A DNA stretch of 64,000 bases from a bacterium HR25. GTDB lineage: Bacteria; Chloroflexota; Dehalococcoidia; SM23-28-2; HRbin24. Under the pieces are notes generated by a model that saw nothing but the letters and a program-made list of their open reading frames with translations, was not told the origin of the DNA and did not search any database. Below are positions 36,454 to 45,461 of this stretch, in pieces. Both the position numbers and the translations under genes were made by a program. The first letter of the stretch is position 1. Each line of letters opens with the position of its first letter. Location of the stretch: NCBI GenBank assembly GCA_002898615.1, contig BEIB01000001.1:1-64000 (forward strand). The letters run 5' to 3'.

Positions 36454-36786
36454 GTGCCAGCACGGAGGAGACAGCGCCGCAAGGAGCTGAGCAACTTCTA
36501 TGCCGATGCCCTGAGCGAGGCGGAGCGGCTGGAGCTGCCCCAGGCGGCGACGGTGGAGGGACTGGACCATGAGATAGCGGTGCTGCGGGTGCGGCTCAAG
36601 GCCGCCCTCCAGCAGAACCCTCAGGACCTGGCCCTCCTGGCCAAAGGAGTGGACATGCTGGTGAAAGCGGTAGCCGCCCGCTACCGCCTCTCGCCCAAGG
36701 CGCGACGGGACCTGGCCGACAACCTGGCCAGCCTCATCGAGAGCTTGGGGACGCTGCTGGAGGGGAAGGACGATGGCCCGCCCTAG
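36454..36786 (+). CDS. Helical hypothetical protein
   Basis: Protein of 110 aa, almost entirely charged helix: basic N-terminus, then helices with ELSNFYADALSEAE and LLAKGVDMLVKAVAARYRLS. Small proteins of this look occur near phage packaging genes in some Chloroflexota, but the assignment is weak. GTG start directly after the previous stop; the 3' end overlaps the next gene by 14 nt. Confidence 0.55.
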   Translation: MPARRRQRRKELSNFYADALSEAERLELPQAATVEGLDHEIAVLRVRLKAALQQNPQDLALLAKGVDMLVKAVAARYRLSPKARRDLADNLASLIESLGTLLEGKDDGPP

Positions 36787-36976
36787 CCTTGAGGAGGCCA
36801 TCCTGCGGCTGCGGCGCCGCCTGGGACGGCGGGGGACGCAGTCCGGCCTCTCGCTGGAGGCGCGCCTGGCCAGCCTGGAGCGGGAGATGGCGGAGGTAAA
36901 GGCCCGCATTAATGGCCTCATCTTCGTGGTGCTGGGAGCGGTCATCTCTGAGCTGCTCACCCGGCTGCTGCAATGA
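36773..36976 (+). CDS. Holin-like (XhlA-type) coiled coil plus membrane helix
   Basis: Protein of 67 aa. A basic start and a heptad-like segment (LSLEARLASLEREMAEVKARI) are followed by one C-terminal membrane helix LIFVVLGAVISELLTRLL. This is the layout of XhlA-type phage holin accessory proteins. No other lysis gene (amidase, lysozyme) adjoins it, so it may be a remnant or a host small membrane protein. Confidence 0.5.
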   Translation: MARPSLEEAILRLRRRLGRRGTQSGLSLEARLASLEREMAEVKARINGLIFVVLGAVISELLTRLLQ

Positions 36977-37025
36977 GGGGCCTGTCCGGGCTACTATAGG
37001 CGGTGGTCCGAGCAGGAGGCGGAGC

Positions 37026-37562
37026 GTGGACGTCCCGGCTGAGGTAGCGCGCCAGTTCCAGGAGGTGGGACGGCTTCTCTGGGAAGCCGGACTCGTCTCC
37101 TCCCACGGCGGCAACATTAGCGTCCGCCTCCCCGATGGCCGGGTCGTCATCACCTGTCACGGCAGCATGCTGGGCCGCCTTGCTCCCGATGACCTGGTGG
37201 TGCTGGGGGAGGGCTCCTCTTCCGTCGCCCCCTCCATGGACACCGCCCTTCACCAGGGGATCTACGCGGCGAGCCCGGCCGGCGCCGTCGTCCACGCTCA
37301 CCCCAGGCACGCCATCGCCCTGGCCCTGGCGGGGGAGGCCCTGCGCCCTCGCGACCTGGAGGGGAGGCACTATCTGGGAGAGGTGGTCCCCGTGGTGGCC
37401 CGCCAGGAGGAGGTGCCAGCGGCTCTGACCAGCCATGCCATCGCCGTGGTGGCCGGCCACGGCTCGTACGCCCGCGGGGACGACCTGTGGCAGGCCCTCC
37501 AACTCACCAGCATCCTGGAGGAGAGCTGCCAGATCATCTGGTTGCTGCGGGCCCTGGGTTAG
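37026..37562 (+). CDS. Class II aldolase/adducin-family protein
   Basis: Protein of 178 aa, similar to L-fuculose-phosphate aldolase. Landmarks: SSHGGNISVR substrate loop (25-34), CHGSMLGRL phosphate loop, metal ligands His90 and His92 in VVHAHPRH, and a C-terminal AGHGSYARG. The usual catalytic Glu region (SSEW in FucA) reads PSMDT, with Asp72, so the chemistry may differ. AGGAGGCGGAGC precedes the GTG start at 37026. Its end overlaps the convergent membrane protein by 29 nt. Confidence 0.85.
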   Translation: MDVPAEVARQFQEVGRLLWEAGLVSSHGGNISVRLPDGRVVITCHGSMLGRLAPDDLVVLGEGSSSVAPSMDTALHQGIYAASPAGAVVHAHPRHAIALALAGEALRPRDLEGRHYLGEVVPVVARQEEVPAALTSHAIAVVAGHGSYARGDDLWQALQLTSILEESCQIIWLLRALG

Positions 37563-37986
37563 GCCCTTCCCGGGGGAAGATGTTGAGGATGACCAGGGCC
37601 AGGAGGGCGGCCGAAACGGCCACCGGCAGGAGGATGCTGCGCAGCGCCAGGTCTCCCGCTCCGAAGTGGTATATGTTGGCGGCGATGGCCGCCGACTGCT
37701 CTATGAGGGCCAGCCAGAAGATGCGCGGGTAGGCCGCCGGGCGGCGGCTGACGTAGAGATAGACGACCGCCAGGGGTATGCTCTGCCAGCTCAGCACCCG
37801 GCCCGCCAGCACCCCGTTCAGCTCTCGCTCCCCCAGCCCCAGGAAGAAGGCGCCGGAGGCGAAGAACTCGGCCACCGCAGCCAGGATATCCCAGCCCGCC
37901 AGCATCAGCAGGAGGATGCGAGGCTGCTGGGCGATGCGGAAGAACTGCTCCGGCGGCGACTCCACCCGGGCTGGCTGCTGGTCCAT
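37534..37986 (-). CDS. Four-helix membrane protein of unknown family
   Basis: Protein of 150 aa with four hydrophobic segments (about 24-42, 44-62, 66-80 and 112-137). No family is recognised. It overlaps the 3' end of the aldolase gene. It lies 21 nt downstream of the zincin gene and may be co-transcribed with it. Confidence 0.6.
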   Translation of the reverse strand: MDQQPARVESPPEQFFRIAQQPRILLLMLAGWDILAAVAEFFASGAFFLGLGERELNGVLAGRVLSWQSIPLAVVYLYVSRRPAAYPRIFWLALIEQSAAIAANIYHFGAGDLALRSILLPVAVSAALLALVILNIFPREGPNPGPAATR

Positions 37987-38007
37987 CGCTCTCCCTCCTG
38001 ACTGTTC

Positions 38008-38415
38008 TCAGTCCAGGGCCAGCTCCCGGAGCCGCTCCTCGTCCAGCCCCAGGTAGTGGCCTATCTCGTGCAGAAGAGTCCGCCGGGCCTGCTCCACCAT
38101 CTCCTCCAGGGTCTCGCAGGCCAGCTCGTGTGGCTCCTGATAGATGATGATCCTGTCCGGCAGCGCCCACGTATAGTGGCTACCTCGCTGGGGAAGGGGC
38201 ACCCCCGTGTAGAGGCCGAAGAGGGTGTCCCCCCGGCGCAAGCCGGCCTGGCGCAGCTCCCGCAGGGAGGGACGCCACCGCACCTGGATATCGACATTGT
38301 GGAGGGCCGCCCGCAACTGCTCGGGCAGGCCCTCCACCGCTTCCCTGACGAGGCGACGGAAGCGGGCGCGGCTGAGCCGGGGCGCGCGCCCGGGCCGGAG
38401 AGGCTGGTCGTCCAT
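38008..38415 (-). CDS. Zincin-like metallopeptidase (possible zinc protease family 1)
   Basis: Protein of 135 aa. The zinc motif is HEIGHYLGLDEE (His116, Glu117, His120, with Asp125), the signature of the short bacterial family formerly DUF1025. There is no signal peptide, so it is probably cytosolic. Substrate unknown. Confidence 0.88.
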   Translation of the reverse strand: MDDQPLRPGRAPRLSRARFRRLVREAVEGLPEQLRAALHNVDIQVRWRPSLRELRQAGLRRGDTLFGLYTGVPLPQRGSHYTWALPDRIIIYQEPHELACETLEEMVEQARRTLLHEIGHYLGLDEERLRELALD

Positions 38416-38460
38416 AGGCGATATTTATTCTAGCACCCCGTGCTACCGGGGCCCGCAGGG

Positions 38461-40641
38461 CTAGCGGGGAGGGGGCGGGGCGGCGAGACTCCTGAGGATC
38501 TGGCTGGCCAGCCTGGTCGACAGGACAGAGCCCGCCCGGTTGTCCTCGTTGAAGACCAGGACGAGCCAGGAGGGGTTCTCCCGGGGGGCGTAGGCGGCGA
38601 AGTAGCCGTGGTACTGGCCCGGCCCGGCCGCCTCCGGCGTCCCCGACTTGCCGGCGGCGTCGACGCCGCTCCCGGCGAAGGCGGCGTAGGCGGTGCCACC
38701 AGGGCTTTGGGTGACGAGCCGCAGCCCCTCCTTGATGGCGGCCAGCGTCTGGGGCGAGATGGGCAGCTTACCCTTGACCTGCGGCTGGAACTCCCTGACC
38801 ACGTTACCCTGGGCATCGGTGATCTTGCGCACCACGAAGGGCTTCATCAGGGTGCCATCGCGGGCCAGGGCGGCGTAGGCGTTGGCTATCTGCAGAGGGG
38901 TGACGGTCAGGTAGCCCTGTCCGATGCCCAGGACTACCGAATCGCCGGTGAACCAGGGATTAGGGTCGCCGAAGTGCTCCATCTTCCAGTCGGGGTCGCG
39001 AGGGTCGGGGACCAGGCCGGACGCTTCCGGCAGCTCGATACCCGTGGGGGAGCCGAAGCCGAAGCCGCGCGCGAAGTCGGGCAGGATGCCGGGGTCTATC
39101 TGGTCCAGGGTGTAGGCCATCTGGTAGAAGACGGGGTTGCAGGAGGACATGAGCCCCTCGGCGGGGGTGAGGGGGCCCCGGTCCACCGTCTGCCAGTTGC
39201 GCAGGGGATAGTTGGGGCCGAGCCCGGTCCAGACGGGCGGGCAGGGGAGACGGCTGGCGGGGCTGTAGCCGCCCCTCTCCAGAGCGGCCGCCGTCGTCAC
39301 TACCTTGAAGGTGGAGCCCGGCGGGTAAGTCCCCTCCAGGGCGCGGTTCATGAGGGGGCGGTCAGGGCTGTTGATGAGACGGTCCGCCTCCTCAGGGCTC
39401 AGCCCCAGCACGAAAGAGTTGGGGTCGAAGCGGGGGTAGGAGGCGAGGGCAAGCACCGAATTGTCCCGCGGGTCCAGCACTACCACCGCACCCTTCTGTT
39501 GGCCCAGGGTGGACTCCGCCACCTTCTGCACGTTGATATCTATGGTCAGGTGGACGTCCAGGCCTGGCTTGCCCGGCCGCTCGGCGATGACGCGGGAGAC
39601 CTGGCCCTCCGGCGTGACGGTGAGGAGGGTCGCTCCACGCTCCCCGGCCAGCTCCGTATCGAAGAGGCCCTCTATGCCGGCGGCGCCCTTCATGTCGCCC
39701 GGCCGGTAGCCCTTGGGCTCCAGCTCCTTCAGCTCCTCCTCCGTCACCTCCCGCAGGTAGCCGATGATGTGGGCGGCGGAGTCCCCGTTGGGGTAGACGC
39801 GCTGGCCCTGGTACTGGACCAGGACTCCCAGGTCTTCCAGGGCGTAGAGGGGCTCCAGTTGCTCGGGAGTGGTGGACCAGGGGAGCCGCTTCACGGGGAC
39901 GAAGTAGTAGTCCGGCACCTTGGCTTCCAGCGCCCGCCAGACGTCGGCCTGGCTGATGCCCAGGGCGCGGGAGAGGGCGGCGGCCGTGGCCGCCCTGTCC
40001 TTGACCATCCGCGGCACGATGCCCACCACGGGGATGCGAGCGTCCATAGCCAGGGGCTGGCCGTTGCGGTCGTAGATGGTGCCCCGCCGGGGGGTCTTGA
40101 TGACCAGCCGCACCAGGGAGCGGTCGTCCAGCTCCTTGAAGATGAGGGAGGGGTGCCACTGCACGCGCCACTCTTTGCGGGTCTCCGTCTTACCGTCCGG
40201 CCTGGTGACGGTCACCTCCTCGTATATCAGGGGTATGGTGTTCTCCTGGGCTATGTCCCCCACCATGGCAGTGTGGACGGTGACCCGCACCGGGACATCG
40301 GCGGTGTCCAGGGCCTGCTGGTCAGCCTGGGGGGTCGCCTCGTCGCGGGGGGCGGGGCTGGCGGCGTGGGGGAGGAGCTCGTAGTCCACGCCGGTGATGG
40401 TGGCCTCCTCGGCGATGGCCCGGTAGCGCCCCACGAAGTAGTCCCGCGTGAAGGTGGCCTGGGAGCGAGTGGAGAGGAGGGCGTACATGGCGTCATACTG
40501 GCCCTGCTTCCAGAGGTCGAGGAACGCACGCGCCGCGTCCTGGGGCGAGGCCGTCGGCTCCTCTGGCCCCCCGCCGCCGAGACAGGCCGCGGCGAGGAGG
40601 AGGATGGCCAGAGGGGTGGCCCACAGGGAAGCTCTCAACAT
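38461..40641 (-). CDS. Penicillin-binding protein, PBP2a/MecA-like, lipoprotein-type
   Basis: Protein of 726 aa, a class B transpeptidase that cross-links peptidoglycan. A lipobox (LLLAAAC) ends the signal sequence. Then come an NTF2-like MecA_N domain (about 30-165), a dimerisation domain (RRGTIYDRNG) and the transpeptidase domain with STFK (Ser443-Lys446), SCN (Ser500-Asn502) and KSG (Lys665-Gly667). The lipid anchor instead of a plain transmembrane helix and the MecA_N domain are notable. A TATAAT -10 lies 18 nt upstream of the ATG. Confidence 0.92.
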   Translation of the reverse strand: MLRASLWATPLAILLLAAACLGGGGPEEPTASPQDAARAFLDLWKQGQYDAMYALLSTRSQATFTRDYFVGRYRAIAEEATITGVDYELLPHAASPAPRDEATPQADQQALDTADVPVRVTVHTAMVGDIAQENTIPLIYEEVTVTRPDGKTETRKEWRVQWHPSLIFKELDDRSLVRLVIKTPRRGTIYDRNGQPLAMDARIPVVGIVPRMVKDRAATAAALSRALGISQADVWRALEAKVPDYYFVPVKRLPWSTTPEQLEPLYALEDLGVLVQYQGQRVYPNGDSAAHIIGYLREVTEEELKELEPKGYRPGDMKGAAGIEGLFDTELAGERGATLLTVTPEGQVSRVIAERPGKPGLDVHLTIDINVQKVAESTLGQQKGAVVVLDPRDNSVLALASYPRFDPNSFVLGLSPEEADRLINSPDRPLMNRALEGTYPPGSTFKVVTTAAALERGGYSPASRLPCPPVWTGLGPNYPLRNWQTVDRGPLTPAEGLMSSCNPVFYQMAYTLDQIDPGILPDFARGFGFGSPTGIELPEASGLVPDPRDPDWKMEHFGDPNPWFTGDSVVLGIGQGYLTVTPLQIANAYAALARDGTLMKPFVVRKITDAQGNVVREFQPQVKGKLPISPQTLAAIKEGLRLVTQSPGGTAYAAFAGSGVDAAGKSGTPEAAGPGQYHGYFAAYAPRENPSWLVLVFNEDNRAGSVLSTRLASQILRSLAAPPPPR

Positions 40642-40658
40642 CTCGCTACCCTGGACAA

Positions 40659-40664
40659 ATTATA
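40659..40664 (-). promoter_or_regulatory. Perfect TATAAT -10 before the PBP gene
   Basis: TATAAT on the - strand, 17 nt before the start codon, so the leader would be very short. No good -35 is visible. Confidence 0.5.
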
Positions 40665-40760
40665 TGCTAAGCTAGGTCTGGAGAGGCGGTTTGGCGGTAG
40701 CCCCCCGCTGCCTGGCCGCCGCTGACCGATGAGAGCGGCCGGGCGCGCCCCCGAGCGACG

Positions 40761-42140
40761 ATGCATCCCTGGGAAGATAACGTCTCCAGGCCGCCGGAAG
40801 GGCCGGGCTCAGCGCCACCGGAGCGGCCCGGGCGCGCCCGTCGTCCCTCCTTCTCAGACCTAGTGGGGAGCCCTGGCCTGCGCCAGCTACTGCAGGTGCG
40901 GACGCTGGGCCAGGTCGCCCAGAACGCCATCCTCTACACCCTCCTCATCGTGGTGGTTCAGGAGACCCACTCCAGCCTCCAAACGGCGCTCCTGCTCATC
41001 GTGCTGACGGTCCCTTCCATCGTCCTGGGCATCCCCGCCGGCGCCCTGGCGGACGTTCTGCCTCTGCGGGCTGCTGTCATCATGGGGGCGCTGGCGCGGG
41101 TCGCCATCGTCTGCGGGATGCTCGTCTACCAGTGGGACATGGCCCGGCTCTACTTCCTGGCCTTCGTCTTCGCCACGGTGGGAAGCCTGACCGGCCCGGC
41201 GGAATGGGCGGCCGTCTCGCGTCTGGTGAGCAGGGACTGGCTGCCGCGGGCCAACTCTCTCTATCTGCTGGTGACGATGCTGGGGCAGGTGGGCGGAGCG
41301 GTGGTGCTGGCCCCCCTGCTGTTCAAGATAGGGGGAGCGGTGCCCGTCTTCGTGGTGGTGGCCCTGCTGTACTTGGTCACCGCCTACGCCGCCCTCAACC
41401 TGGAGCCCCTGCCCCCGGCGGCCTCCACCGAGGGCGAGGAGGTAGGGCTCTGGCAGGCCCTGACCACGGGATGGCGCGTCCTGGCCAACAGCTCACCCGC
41501 CTTCATGGCCATGGTCTATCTGACCATCTCCTCCATGCTGATGAAGACGGTGGCGGTGTTGGCCCCCCACTACGTGCGGGAGACGCTGAACATCACCGCC
41601 GAGAACACCGTCTACGTGATGGTTCCCGCTGCCCTGGGGGCCGCCCTGGGGCTGGTGGTGACGCCCTTCCTCTCCCGCTTCCTGAAGGTGGACCAGGTGA
41701 TGGTCATAGGCTTTCTGCTGCTGGTGTTGAGCCTGGCTGCCCTGGGGCTGGTGGTCTACATACGGGACGTTATCATCGCCCATCTGGACCTGGGGGTCCG
41801 CTTCGTGGAGGAGCGGCTGGGCGTCTCCTCGGTGATAACGCTGACCCTCATCCTGGCGGTGCCCAGCGGACTGGCGGCCACCATGGTGACGGTAGCGGCC
41901 CGCTCCGTCCTCCACCGGGAGTCGCCCGTGGGGGCGCAGGCGAGGGTCTTCGCTACTCAGAGCGCCGTGGCCGACCTGGTGGCGCTGCTGCCCACGTTCC
42001 TCCTAGGTGGCGTCGCCGACCTGCTGGGGGCCCGTCCCGTCCTGCTCCTGGCGGCGCTGGTGGCCCTGGCCATGTCCCTCTACGCCGGACGGGCCCGCCA
42101 GCGCTTCGCTCCCCTGGCGAGAGCGAGCAGCGTCCGCTAG
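40761..42140 (+). CDS. MFS transporter
   Basis: Protein of 459 aa with about 12 helices after a 45-residue Pro/Arg-rich cytosolic N-terminus. Segments such as IVLGIPAGALADVLPLR (loop 2-3) and SLTGPAEWAAVSRLVSRDWL are typical of MFS exporters. Substrate unknown. It is divergent from the PBP gene, and its last four bases overlap the convergent CoA-transferase fragment. Confidence 0.85.
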   Translation: MHPWEDNVSRPPEGPGSAPPERPGRARRPSFSDLVGSPGLRQLLQVRTLGQVAQNAILYTLLIVVVQETHSSLQTALLLIVLTVPSIVLGIPAGALADVLPLRAAVIMGALARVAIVCGMLVYQWDMARLYFLAFVFATVGSLTGPAEWAAVSRLVSRDWLPRANSLYLLVTMLGQVGGAVVLAPLLFKIGGAVPVFVVVALLYLVTAYAALNLEPLPPAASTEGEEVGLWQALTTGWRVLANSSPAFMAMVYLTISSMLMKTVAVLAPHYVRETLNITAENTVYVMVPAALGAALGLVVTPFLSRFLKVDQVMVIGFLLLVLSLAALGLVVYIRDVIIAHLDLGVRFVEERLGVSSVITLTLILAVPSGLAATMVTVAARSVLHRESPVGAQARVFATQSAVADLVALLPTFLLGGVADLLGARPVLLLAALVALAMSLYAGRARQRFAPLARASSVR

Positions 42141-42442
42141 CGGCCGGCCCTCTGGCAGGGGACGCCCCGTCCCTGGAGGCGGCGCAGCCAGACCGCCACA
42201 TCGTCCCGGGCGAAGATGGACTCCAGGAGCCGGCCCAGCCTCCCCCGGGGCGGGGCGCTGGAGACGGCCTGCCAGGAGCCCGGGTAGGCCAGCTCCGGAC
42301 GGCCCAGGGCGCGGGCGAGCCGTCGCCATTGCTCCTCGTCTTCCAGGAGGAGGCGCAGGTAGCCGTCCCGGCACCGGTAGCGACGGCGCGCCGGCGAGGC
42401 GCGGGCGGCCCCCGCCTCAGCAGACGAGGGTGCGGCCGCCAT
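42137..42442 (-). pseudogene. CoA-transferase family III C-terminal fragment
   Basis: About 101 aa. YRCRDGYLRLLLEDEEQWRRL, then LGRPEL, a short helix pair and LLESIFARDDVAVWLRRLQGRGVPCQRAG match the C-terminal region of CaiB/BaiF-type CoA-transferases. The catalytic Asp domain, normally about 250 residues upstream, is missing because the SDR gene occupies that place. It is probably a remnant, although the frame is open and overlaps the SDR 3' end by 26 nt. A free-standing small domain is less likely. Confidence 0.5.
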
Positions 42443-43229
42443 CGATGGTGACGACGTCGCCGGTGATGAAGGAGGCGTCGGGGCCGCAGAGGAAGGCTAC
42501 CAGCCGGCCCACCTCCTCGGGCTGGGCCTCTCTCCCCAGCGGTATGCTGGCCAGCCAGCTCTCCCGGCCGGGGCCGCGGGTGACATCGGCCATGCGATAT
42601 GTGTCCACCAGGCCGGGACAGACGCAGTTGACCCGGATGCGGTAGGGGGCCAGCTCCCGCGCCAGGATGCGAGTGAAATGGATGAGGCCGGCCTTGCTGG
42701 TGCCGTAGGCGGCGTAGGCCGGGAGGGCCAGCCGGCCCGCCACCGAGGAGACGTTGACGATGCAGCCCCCCTGTCCCTGGTCGATGAGGGCGCGGGCCAC
42801 GGCCCGCGTCACCAGGAAGGTGCCGGTCAGATTGACCTCCATGACGCGGCGCCAGTCCTCCTCGGCCAGCTCCACCACGGGGACGCGGTCGCGGCCGCGG
42901 GAGGCGGCGGCGTTGTTCACCAGGATGTCCACCCGACCCAGTTCGCTCAGGGTGCGGTCCACCAGCGACTGGACGTCCTGGGCGCGGGTGACGTCCACCA
43001 CCAGGGGCAGGGCACGGCACCCCAGCGACCGCACCTCCTCCGCCACAGACTCCACGTCCCGCCAGCCTATGGCCTTCTCCTCCTCCGGATAGCTCTCTGG
43101 CGGACGGCCGGAGCCGGTCACCACCACGTCCGCCCCCTCCTGGGCCAGGGCCAGGGCTATCTGACGACCGATGCTCCGGTAGCGGCCGGCCCCGGTGACG
43201 ATGGCTACCTTGCCGCTCAGCGGGCCCAT
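42417..43229 (-). CDS. Short-chain dehydrogenase/reductase
   Basis: Protein of 270 aa. The Rossmann motif reads TGAGRYRSIG (12-21), with extra residues compared with the usual TGxxxGIG. NNAAA (105-109), Ser161/162 and YGTSK (Tyr175, Lys179) complete the classical SDR active site. The C-terminal DGGRTLVC is typical. Cofactor and substrate are not evident. The ATG at 43229 follows GAGGGGG; ATG 43274 within the upstream gene is less likely. Confidence 0.88.
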   Translation of the reverse strand: MGPLSGKVAIVTGAGRYRSIGRQIALALAQEGADVVVTGSGRPPESYPEEEKAIGWRDVESVAEEVRSLGCRALPLVVDVTRAQDVQSLVDRTLSELGRVDILVNNAAASRGRDRVPVVELAEEDWRRVMEVNLTGTFLVTRAVARALIDQGQGGCIVNVSSVAGRLALPAYAAYGTSKAGLIHFTRILARELAPYRIRVNCVCPGLVDTYRMADVTRGPGRESWLASIPLGREAQPEEVGRLVAFLCGPDASFITGDVVTIDGGRTLVC

Positions 43230-43251
43230 CTCTTCTACCCCCTCGAGGCCG

Positions 43252-44478
43252 TCAGCGACAGCCTCCGTGGACATAGGTAGGGTGCCGGTGCCCCAGCAGT
43301 TCCCGGTAGGTGCTCTCCACCCCGTCGGCCACCCGTTGCCAGTCGTAGCGGGCCACCTGTCGGCGGGCGGCCTCGCCCAGACGCTGGCGCAGGGCGGCGT
43401 CCGCCAAGAGGGCCTCCAGCCGGCGGGCGAAGCTACGGGGCTGTGGCGTGGGCACCAGGTAGCCGGTCTCGCCGTCCAGGACGGTGTCCCGCAGCCCACC
43501 GACCCCCGAGGCGACGACGGGGACGCCGCAGGCCATGGCCTCCAGGGCTACTAGGCCGAAGCTCTCGTAGTAAGAGGGGACGGCGCAGACGTCGGCGGCG
43601 TTGTAGTGGAGGGGCAGCTCCTCATGGGGGACGGCGGGCCGGAACTCCAACCGCTCCCTTATGCTCAGAGCCCTTGCCAGCCGCTCCAGGCGCTGGCGCC
43701 TCTCGTCGTCTCGCTCGTCGCCGCCGACGATGAGTAGGCGGGCCGGCGTCTGCAGGAGAGCGAAGGCCCGCAGCAGGAGGTCGAGCCCCTTGATGGCCTC
43801 CAGCCGCCCCACGAAGAGGACAAGGGGAAGATCGTCCGGGAGGCCCAGGCGGGCCCGGGCCGCCGCCTTGTCGGCGGGATGGAAGAGGCGGGCATCTACC
43901 CCGCAGGGGACGACCCGGATGCGTTCCCCCTCCACCCCGTAGAGACGCTCCAGCATCCGGCGCTCGTCCTGGCTGGGACAGATGATGCGATCCGCTCCGC
44001 GCGCCAGCTCCCGCTCCGCCCGGATGCGGTGCGCCGGCTCTCGCTGGCCCATGGTGAGGCTCTTCACCTCTCCCAGCGTGTGGAACATCATGACGTGGGG
44101 GAGGCGCCAGCGCTCCTTCAGGAGTTGGCCGGCCCAGCCGGAGAGCCAGTAGTGGCTGTGGACCAGGTCATAAGCGCGGCCTTCCCTTTCGGCGAAGGCC
44201 ATGACGCCCCGCACGAACTGGGGCAGGTAGGTGTAGAGGTCCTCTTTGTCCGCCTCCCAGGGGCCGGCCTCTATCTGGACCAGACGGACGTTGCCCGCCA
44301 GGGGCTGGACGGCGGGGCTGTCCGGGGCGGCGCGGCGGGTGAAGATGTCCAGGCAATGGCCGCGGCGGCCCAACTCCTTCCCTACCTCCCGCACATAGAC
44401 GTTCATGCCGCCACTGTCCCGGGTCCCCGGCAGGGCCAGGGGGGAGCTGTGGTAGGTGAGCACGGCGATACGACACAT
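43252..44478 (-). CDS. Glycosyltransferase family 4, MshA/sucrose-phosphate-synthase-like
   Basis: Protein of 408 aa. The N-terminal GGMNVYVREVGKELGRRGH motif is characteristic of the MshA/SPS branch of GT4, and HSHYWLSG and the donor site ESFGLVALEAMACGVPVVAS are intact. Possible products include a glucosaminyl-inositol phosphate or a sucrose- or glucosylglycerate-type solute; the sequence alone does not decide. The neighbouring GNAT gene could act on the same pathway (inference). Confidence 0.88.
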   Translation of the reverse strand: MCRIAVLTYHSSPLALPGTRDSGGMNVYVREVGKELGRRGHCLDIFTRRAAPDSPAVQPLAGNVRLVQIEAGPWEADKEDLYTYLPQFVRGVMAFAEREGRAYDLVHSHYWLSGWAGQLLKERWRLPHVMMFHTLGEVKSLTMGQREPAHRIRAERELARGADRIICPSQDERRMLERLYGVEGERIRVVPCGVDARLFHPADKAAARARLGLPDDLPLVLFVGRLEAIKGLDLLLRAFALLQTPARLLIVGGDERDDERRQRLERLARALSIRERLEFRPAVPHEELPLHYNAADVCAVPSYYESFGLVALEAMACGVPVVASGVGGLRDTVLDGETGYLVPTPQPRSFARRLEALLADAALRQRLGEAARRQVARYDWQRVADGVESTYRELLGHRHPTYVHGGCR

Positions 44479-44480
44479 CC

Positions 44481-45461
44481 CTAGCCCCTGCGCAACAGGC
44501 AGCGGTAGATGGACCGATCCCGGGCGCCCAGGTCGTACTTGTAGGGCTCGGCCCCTCGCAGGAAGTCGAAGCGGCGGTAGCCCTCCCGGATGGCCTCCTC
44601 TATGAGGAGGGCCTTGGAGAGGAGCCCCACAGCGAGCTGGCCGTAGGCCGGGTCGTAGCCGCTGTTGTAGAGCTGAAGGGTGCCGGGGGCGGTAAAGCAG
44701 AGGAGGCCGGCTACCCGCTCCCCGGCCAGTCGCAGGAACCAGAGCTGAGCGGCGCCCTCCTCGGCCAGCGCCACCACCAGACGACGGAAGAAGCGGTCCA
44801 TGCGCTCCGTCATGAAGTGGGCCTTCTCGGGGCGGCTGATGCGATGGAGATGGATGAACTCGTCCAGGGCGGCGGCCACCTCGTCGGGCTGCTGGAGCCG
44901 CTCCATTCGATGGTCTCCCACCCGGGAGAGGCGGCGCAGCTTGCGCAGCAGCTCGTGACGGTCTTTACCGGGGAGGGACTCCAGGTACTCCTCCCAGCTC
45001 GCGGGGAGGGCCATCTGGGGCGCTACCGCCTCCCGCTCCAGGTGGACCTGGTAGCCGGCGGCACTGGCCAGCCGGGGAAGCAGCTCCAGGGTGGGGGAGC
45101 CCTCCGGCAGGCCCCAGAGGGCCACCTCCTGCCAGGGCCTCTGGCCGAGGGCGTCCAGCAGGGCGGAGAGCGCCTCCTCCTCCGCTCCCTGGGCCAGCAC
45201 GAAGTCCAGATAATCGCACACGTTGGGGTCACCGGCGAGGGAGAGCTGGCCGTCGTTCTCCATGAGGGGGGCGATGCCGATGATCTCCTGGCTCCTGTGA
45301 GCGGCCAGGAGGAGGAGGGGCCTACCCTCGCCGAACTCCTCCCACCAGATGCGCAGCCAGGTGGGCGTAAGGAAGACGTAGGGGAGGGCTCCCCGGCGGT
45401 GCAGCTCGCGCCATGGCCCTTCGAGGGCCTGGAGCTCCTGCTGGAGGACGGCCGTCGTCAA
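44481..45461 (-). CDS. GNAT-fold acyltransferase (BioF2/FemAB-like)
   Basis: Protein of 326 aa. [12 protein letters not shown] near the N-terminus, [10 protein letters not shown] in the middle and the C-terminal [24 protein letters not shown] with PYKYDLG are typical of the GNAT acetyltransferase-6 (BioF2-like) family found near glycan genes. The TTG start at 45461 overlaps the folE stop (TTGA). The stop is two bases before the GT4 start, so translation is probably coupled. Substrate unknown. Confidence 0.82.
   Translation of the reverse strand: MTTAVLQQELQALEGPWRELHRRGALPYVFLTPTWLRIWWEEFGEGRPLLLLAAHRSQEIIGIAPLMENDGQLSLAGDPNVCDYLDFVLAQGAEEEALSALLDALGQRPWQEVALWGLPEGSPTLELLPRLASAAGYQVHLEREAVAPQMALPASWEEYLESLPGKDRHELLRKLRRLSRVGDHRMERLQQPDEVAAALDEFIHLHRISRPEKAHFMTERMDRFFRRLVVALAEEGAAQLWFLRLAGERVAGLLCFTAPGTLQLYNSGYDPAYGQLAVGLLSKALLIEEAIREGYRRFDFLRGAEPYKYDLGARDRSIYRCLLRRG

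Noticed and set aside
35959..37000. Intact prophage
   Set aside because: No integrase, capsid, terminase or lysin genes and no attachment-site repeats; only one holin-like small protein.
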